A DNA stretch of 64,000 nucleotides from Streptomyces soli (lineage in GTDB: Bacteria > Actinomycetota > Actinomycetes > Streptomycetales > Streptomycetaceae). Both the position numbers and the translations under genes were made by a program. Positions 60,689 through 64,000 of the stretch are shown one piece after another; positions within the stretch are counted from its first letter, which is position 1, and the number at the start of each line of letters is the position of its first letter. The stretch covers positions 62,001 to 126,000 of the forward strand of contig NZ_RJVR01000323.1 of assembly GCF_003999195.1 (NCBI RefSeq), in the 5' to 3' direction. The notes below the pieces were generated by a model that was not told the DNA's origin, did not search any database, and saw only the letters and a program-made list of their open reading frames with translations.

Positions 60689-61087
60689 ATCAGAGCCGGA
60701 TGACGACCAGGGCCGACTCGTCCCGTCCGCCGAGGCCTGGATCCGGAACGCCTTCGTGTACGCAGCCTCCCAGGTGAGGACGACCTGGGTGATTGACTGG
60801 GTCGACCCCAGATCGACCTGGAGTCACTGCGGATCGCTGAATGCGCTGGACCAGCGGGTGCCGGTGTCGCCGTCCACGGCCGCGGACGCGGGCGAGCCCG
60901 CGTTCTCGGTCGAGGACGCCGTCGCGGCCTTCCCCTGGGAGAGCAGGACGGGATCGGCGGCCACGGCCTGTTGAGGCGTGCTCGTCAGGCCGAGTACGGC
61001 GATCATCAGGAACCCGAGAAGGGCAGCCAGCCGTGACCTCGACGTCGATGCGCGTCGGCGTCGTCTCGCGTACCGCGTCTGGGACAT
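60689..61087 (-). pseudogene. Discoidin-domain secreted protein gene with a nonsense mutation
   Basis: From ATG 61087 a signal peptide (LAALLGFLMIAVLGLTSTPQQAVA) leads into an F5/8C (discoidin) domain: LLSQGKAATASSTENAG and AVDGDTGTRWSSAFSDPQ. TGA at 60826-60824 stands where the paralogue at 61136 has TGG (DPQW). The frame continues with LQVDLGSTQSITQVVLTWEA and then decays to a stop at 60689. It is a broken partial duplicate of the neighbouring GH16 gene's first domain. AAGGG lies about nine bases before the ATG. Confidence 0.8.
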
Positions 61088-61135
61088 GGTGGCTGCCCTT
61101 CTCTTGCGGGTGTGGGGGGAGTGGGGGGCTGGGGG

Positions 61136-63298
61136 TTACTGCGAGACGCGCACGTAGTCGATCAGCATCTTCTGCGGGAAGACGGTCGAGGCGTCCGGAG
61201 CGCCGGGCCAGTCACCGCCCACCGCGTTGTTGAGGATGATGTAGAACGGGTGGTCGTACACCCAGGGGCCCCTGGTCTGTTCCAGGGTCGAACGCTCCAC
61301 GGTGAAGAAGGCGTTGCCGTCCACCGAGAAGGTCATGTGGCTGGAGTCCCAGTCCAGGGCGTAGGCGTGGAAGGCGCTCGCGAAGTCGCTGCCCGCGACC
61401 GTGTAGGGCAGGCCGTAGCCGGCGGCGCCGAAGTAGGCGGGTGCGTGAATGGTGGAGTAGACCGAGTCCGCGACCTTGCCGACGTGCTCCATGATGTCGA
61501 TCTCACCGCAGTTGGGCCACGGCGTACCGGTCTTGAAGTTGGAGCCGAGCAGCCAGAACGCGGGCCACAGCCCCTGGGTGCCGGTGACCTTGATGCGGGC
61601 CTCGACATGGCCGTAGGTGAAGTTGAAGTGGTCGGAGGTGTTGATCCGGCCGGAGGTGTACTGGCAGGTCGTGCTGCCGCTCAGCGGGTCCGTGGGGCAG
61701 CTGGAACCGGGGGTGACCTCCTTGCGGGCCTCCAGGACCAGATTGCCGCTCCCGTCCTGGTAGGCGTTCTTGTTGTTGGTGTAGTACTCCAGTTCGTTGT
61801 TCACGCCGGCGCCCGCGTCGGCCGTCCACTTGGAGGAGTCCGGGGTGGTCCCGGAGGCCGCGTTGAACTCGTCGCTCCACACCACGTGTTCCGGGTTGCC
61901 GGGGTTCGGCGGGAGAGCCGGGGGAGCGGTGGGGTTGCCGCCGGTGCCGTAGACGTCGAAGGTCCACAGGGAGTAGCCGTAGGCGCTGCTGCGGGCGGTG
62001 CCGTACATCCGCACGTACCGGCCGTTGCCGTCGACGGTCAGGGTCTCCTTGAAGCCCTTGCCAGTGGTGGTGGAGTAGATGCTCGTCCAGTTGGTGCCGT
62101 CGGACGAGACCTGGATCTGGTACGCGGTCGCGTAGGCCGGGTCCCACTGCAGGACGACCTTGTCGATGTGCGCGGTGGCTCCCAGGTCCACGGCGATCCA
62201 GCCGGGGTCCACCCAGCCGTTGGTGTCACTGGTCGCCCAGCGGGTGGCCGGGTCCTCGTCGAACGCCTTGGCCGGGGTGCAGCCGGAGCAGTTGGCGCTG
62301 TCCTGGTAGGTGGAGGCGGTGGCCGGCTTGCCGTACGAGAGCAGTACGGAGCCGTTCGTCGGCGGGGTGGTGGTGCCGGTGGTGAAGACCTGGAACTCCC
62401 AGAGGGAGTAGCCGTACTGGGTGGCGCGCTGGGTCCCGTACATACGGATGTAGCGGCCGGTGCCGGAGAGGGTGATCAGCTCGGTCGCGCCCGGGCCGGT
62501 GGTCGTGGAGTGGACGCTGGTCCAGTTGGCGCCGTCGGTGGAGACTTGGATCTGGTATGCGGTCGCGTACGCGGTCTCCCAGCTGAGCTGGACCCCGCAG
62601 ATGGACTGGCTCGAGCCGAGGTCGACCTGGAGCCACTGCGGGTCGGAGGCGGCGGAGGACCAGCGGGTGCCTGTGTTGCCGTCGACCGCTGCCGAGGCGG
62701 GGGTGCCGGAGTTCTCGGTGGACGACGCGGTGGCGGTCTTGTTGAGTGCCGCGTTGGTGGTGCCGCAGCCCGCGTCGGCGGTGCCGGCGGTGCCGTAGAC
62801 CTGGAATTCCCAGAGCGAGTAGCCGTATTGGGTCGCGCGCTGGGTGCCGTATACGCGGACGTAGCGGCCGGTGCCGGTGACGTTAAGGGTCTCGGTGCCG
62901 CCGGCGCCGGTGGTGGTGGACCGGATGCTGGTCCAGTTGGTGCCGTCTGTGGAGGTCTGGATCTGGTAGGCGGTCGCGTACGCGGTCTCCCAGTTCAGGA
63001 TGACCTGGCTGATCGTGGCGGCCGCGCCGAGGTCGACCTGGAGCCACTGCGGGTCGGAGGCGGCGGAGGACCAGCGGGTGCCCGTGTTGCCGTCGACCGC
63101 GGCGGAGGCGGGAGTGCCGGCGTTCTCGACCGAGGAGGCGGTCGCCGTCTTCCCCTGGGAGAGCAGCGTCGCGGCGGCCTGGGCCGGTGAGCCGGTCACG
63201 GCCACCGCGAGGACCGCCACGAGAGCGGAGACGACGGCCAGGGCGATGCTGCGGTAGCTCAGGCGTCTTGCGATGGGGGTGGGGGGACTGCCTGTCAT
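61136..63298 (-). CDS. Secreted GH16 beta-glucanase with three discoidin (CBM32) domains
   Basis: A 720-residue exoenzyme. The signal peptide is about residues 1-40 (ALAVVSALVAVLAVAVTGSPAQA). Three F5/8C domains follow, each with a TRW...DPQW or DPGW segment, a VDLG motif and YGYSLW near its end. From about 470 a GH16 domain carries VVWSDEFNAASG, WPAFWLLGSNF and the catalytic EIDIMEH. It should cleave beta-1,3- or mixed-link glucans such as laminarin, fungal or algal wall. GAGGAG lies six bases before the ATG. It diverges from the LacI gene that likely controls it. Confidence 0.92.
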   Translation of the reverse strand: MTGSPPTPIARRLSYRSIALAVVSALVAVLAVAVTGSPAQAAATLLSQGKTATASSVENAGTPASAAVDGNTGTRWSSAASDPQWLQVDLGAAATISQVILNWETAYATAYQIQTSTDGTNWTSIRSTTTGAGGTETLNVTGTGRYVRVYGTQRATQYGYSLWEFQVYGTAGTADAGCGTTNAALNKTATASSTENSGTPASAAVDGNTGTRWSSAASDPQWLQVDLGSSQSICGVQLSWETAYATAYQIQVSTDGANWTSVHSTTTGPGATELITLSGTGRYIRMYGTQRATQYGYSLWEFQVFTTGTTTPPTNGSVLLSYGKPATASTYQDSANCSGCTPAKAFDEDPATRWATSDTNGWVDPGWIAVDLGATAHIDKVVLQWDPAYATAYQIQVSSDGTNWTSIYSTTTGKGFKETLTVDGNGRYVRMYGTARSSAYGYSLWTFDVYGTGGNPTAPPALPPNPGNPEHVVWSDEFNAASGTTPDSSKWTADAGAGVNNELEYYTNNKNAYQDGSGNLVLEARKEVTPGSSCPTDPLSGSTTCQYTSGRINTSDHFNFTYGHVEARIKVTGTQGLWPAFWLLGSNFKTGTPWPNCGEIDIMEHVGKVADSVYSTIHAPAYFGAAGYGLPYTVAGSDFASAFHAYALDWDSSHMTFSVDGNAFFTVERSTLEQTRGPWVYDHPFYIILNNAVGGDWPGAPDASTVFPQKMLIDYVRVSQ

Positions 63299-63326
63299 GG
63301 CGTCTCCTCTCGATAGTCGCCAGGCT

Positions 63327-63342
63327 GAGAGAGCGCTCTCTC
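63327..63342. promoter_or_regulatory. Perfect palindromic operator upstream of the GH16 gene
   Basis: GAGAGAGCGCTCTCTC is a perfect 16-bp palindrome 28 bases before the GH16 start. Its centre GAGCGCTC is the core of CebR/LacI-type operators in Streptomyces (TGGGAGCGCTCCCA). The LacI regulator beginning at 63585 is the likely binder. Confidence 0.8.
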
Positions 63343-63543
63343 GGTCCTTGCGATGATTGCGGCGCTGTTGCTTACATGTCAACAAGTAGGACGCGATTCG
63401 GCGTAAGCCTTCATTAGTTGACGTTCAACTCGCCCAACGCGCAGGCCATTTGCCGGACTTGACGGGATACGGGGCGTCGATGGGTTGCGGGTCGTTTCCG
63501 ATGCCTCGACACTTCGTATGCGATGCCCTCTGGCCGGCTCTCC

Positions 63544-63559
63544 GGGGGAGCGCTCTCCC
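63544..63559. promoter_or_regulatory. Second GAGCGCTC-type operator before the LacI gene
   Basis: GGGGGAGCGCTCTCCC is a nearly perfect palindrome with the same GAGCGCTC core as the site at 63327, 25 bases before the LacI start. TATAAA at 63576 may be the -10 of the LacI gene. It suggests autoregulation. The rest of the 286-base region shows no gene. Confidence 0.7.
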
Positions 63560-63584
63560 GGGTAAGTGGCCAGGGTATAAAGGC

Positions 63585-64000
63585 ATGATGAGCTCCGATC
63601 CGCCGCCGCTGCCCCGTCCGGCCACCCTGGAGGACGTCGCACTCGTGGCGGGCGTCTCCCGGGCCACCGTGTCCCGGGTGATCAACGGTGCGCAGACCGT
63701 CGACCCGGCCATGCGACGCGCCGTCAAGCGTGCCATCGCCGACACCCGCTACGTACCGAACCGGGCCGCCCGCTCCCTGGTCACCCGGCGCACGGGCTCC
63801 ATCGCCCTGGTCGTCTCCGAGCGGGAGCAGCGGGAGGTCACGGACGCCTTCCTGGGGCGGATGTTCACCGACCCCCACTTCGGCAGGGTCGTCAGCGGCG
63901 TACTCGATGTCCTGCGCCCGGCGGGCGCCCAGATGCTGCTGATGCTCGCCGACGACGACGCCTCCCGCACCCAGCTCGTCAGCTACCTGCGCCAGGGTCA
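63585..64000 (+). CDS. LacI family regulator (5' part, runs off the window)
   Basis: The first 138 codons are present. After MMSSDPPPLPRP the helix-turn-helix reads ATLEDVALVAGVSRATVSRVING and the hinge region RYVPNRAARSLVTRRTGSIALVVSE, then the start of the ligand domain (VLDVLRPAGAQMLLMLADDD). It is divergent from the GH16 beta-glucanase gene, and two palindromes with the LacI core lie between them, so it most likely represses glucanase production until its sugar inducer appears. ATG at 63588 is an alternative start. Confidence 0.92.
   Translation, partial: MMSSDPPPLPRPATLEDVALVAGVSRATVSRVINGAQTVDPAMRRAVKRAIADTRYVPNRAARSLVTRRTGSIALVVSEREQREVTDAFLGRMFTDPHFGRVVSGVLDVLRPAGAQMLLMLADDDASRTQLVSYLRQG

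Noticed and set aside
61950-63150. Regularly spaced similar segments that could look like a CRISPR array or DNA repeat
   Set aside because: They are codons of three homologous discoidin domains about 420 bases apart with many differences, not short direct repeats with unique spacers.
61112-63190. A 692-codon plus-strand frame opposite the GH16/discoidin gene
   Set aside because: It is a shadow of the repeated discoidin DNA, showing repeated GGGPAGA-like pieces, while the minus strand has a signal peptide and catalytic residues.
1-64000. Prophage, integrative element or genomic island
   Set aside because: No integrase, transposase, tRNA attachment site, phage structural gene or base-composition change was seen; most genes are of core type.

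Overview
The window is a stretch of high-GC actinobacterial chromosome, almost certainly Streptomyces. Pointers are the strong G/C bias at third codon positions, many GTG (and one probable TTG) starts, a SARP-type regulator, a eukaryotic-type glutamine synthetase (GlnII), an F420-dependent enzyme, secreted discoidin/GH16 and pullulanase proteins, and gene order glnA2 - glnE - mal operon - pullulanase - glnII, which from memory follows the S. coelicolor SCO22xx region. No rRNA, tRNA, CRISPR array, integrase or transposase was recognised. It reads as core chromosome with several small decay scars.

Layout. 1-5.5 kb: F420H2:NADP oxidoreductase, a small membrane protein, an M50 protease and a large SARP-ATPase-TPR regulator. 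5.5-9.9 kb: a non-homologous end-joining cluster (ATP-dependent ligase and LigD-type polymerase domain facing Ku with a lysine-rich tail), a PHP-domain protein and a truncated globin. 9.9-14.6 kb: a DrrAB-type ABC exporter, a lipoprotein / ECF sigma / anti-sigma operon with overlapping stop and start codons, and panB. 14.8-19.5 kb: an MFS exporter coupled to its TetR regulator behind a clear palindromic operator, a membrane-anchored EEP-family phosphohydrolase and a second MFS exporter. 19.8-32.5 kb: nadE, a multicopper oxidase, glnA2, a small basic secreted protein, a Mop-like protein, a pterin dehydratase, a three-gene unit (phosphoesterase, MFS, beta-propeller protein) and glnE.

32.5-48.8 kb is the maltodextrin locus: a PAP2 protein, then malR and an alpha-glucosidase on the minus strand, malEFG on the plus strand, then a second alpha-glucosidase and a second LacI regulator on the plus strand, and a 1842-residue secreted amylase-pullulanase. 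The two glucosidase-LacI pairs flank malEFG as mirror images. Five copies of a YTGC-N6-TTGC-like motif lie in the control regions and are the candidate MalR operators. Starch would be cut outside the cell by the pullulanase, imported by MalEFG (no ATPase gene here; MsiK elsewhere is the usual partner) and hydrolysed inside by the two glucosidases.

49-64 kb: glnII, assorted metabolic and regulatory genes, uppP, an SPW-repeat membrane protein, a second shorter Ku, a MocR regulator, remnants of a BenE-like transporter and an XRE-cupin regulator joined at a deletion scar, a nonsense-mutated discoidin gene, an intact GH16 beta-glucanase with three discoidin domains, and the start of a LacI regulator that runs off the window.

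The most unusual features are about 33-nt GC-rich hairpin elements that occur between genes and also, kept in frame, inside the pullulanase (three full copies and one partial) and one alpha-glucosidase. Their stems covary between copies, and the second glucosidase paralogue lacks the insertion. Remnant genes (CBM20 tail, alcohol dehydrogenase tail, BenE/XRE scar, discoidin pseudogene, frameshifted secreted protein) show small-scale decay around the carbohydrate genes.
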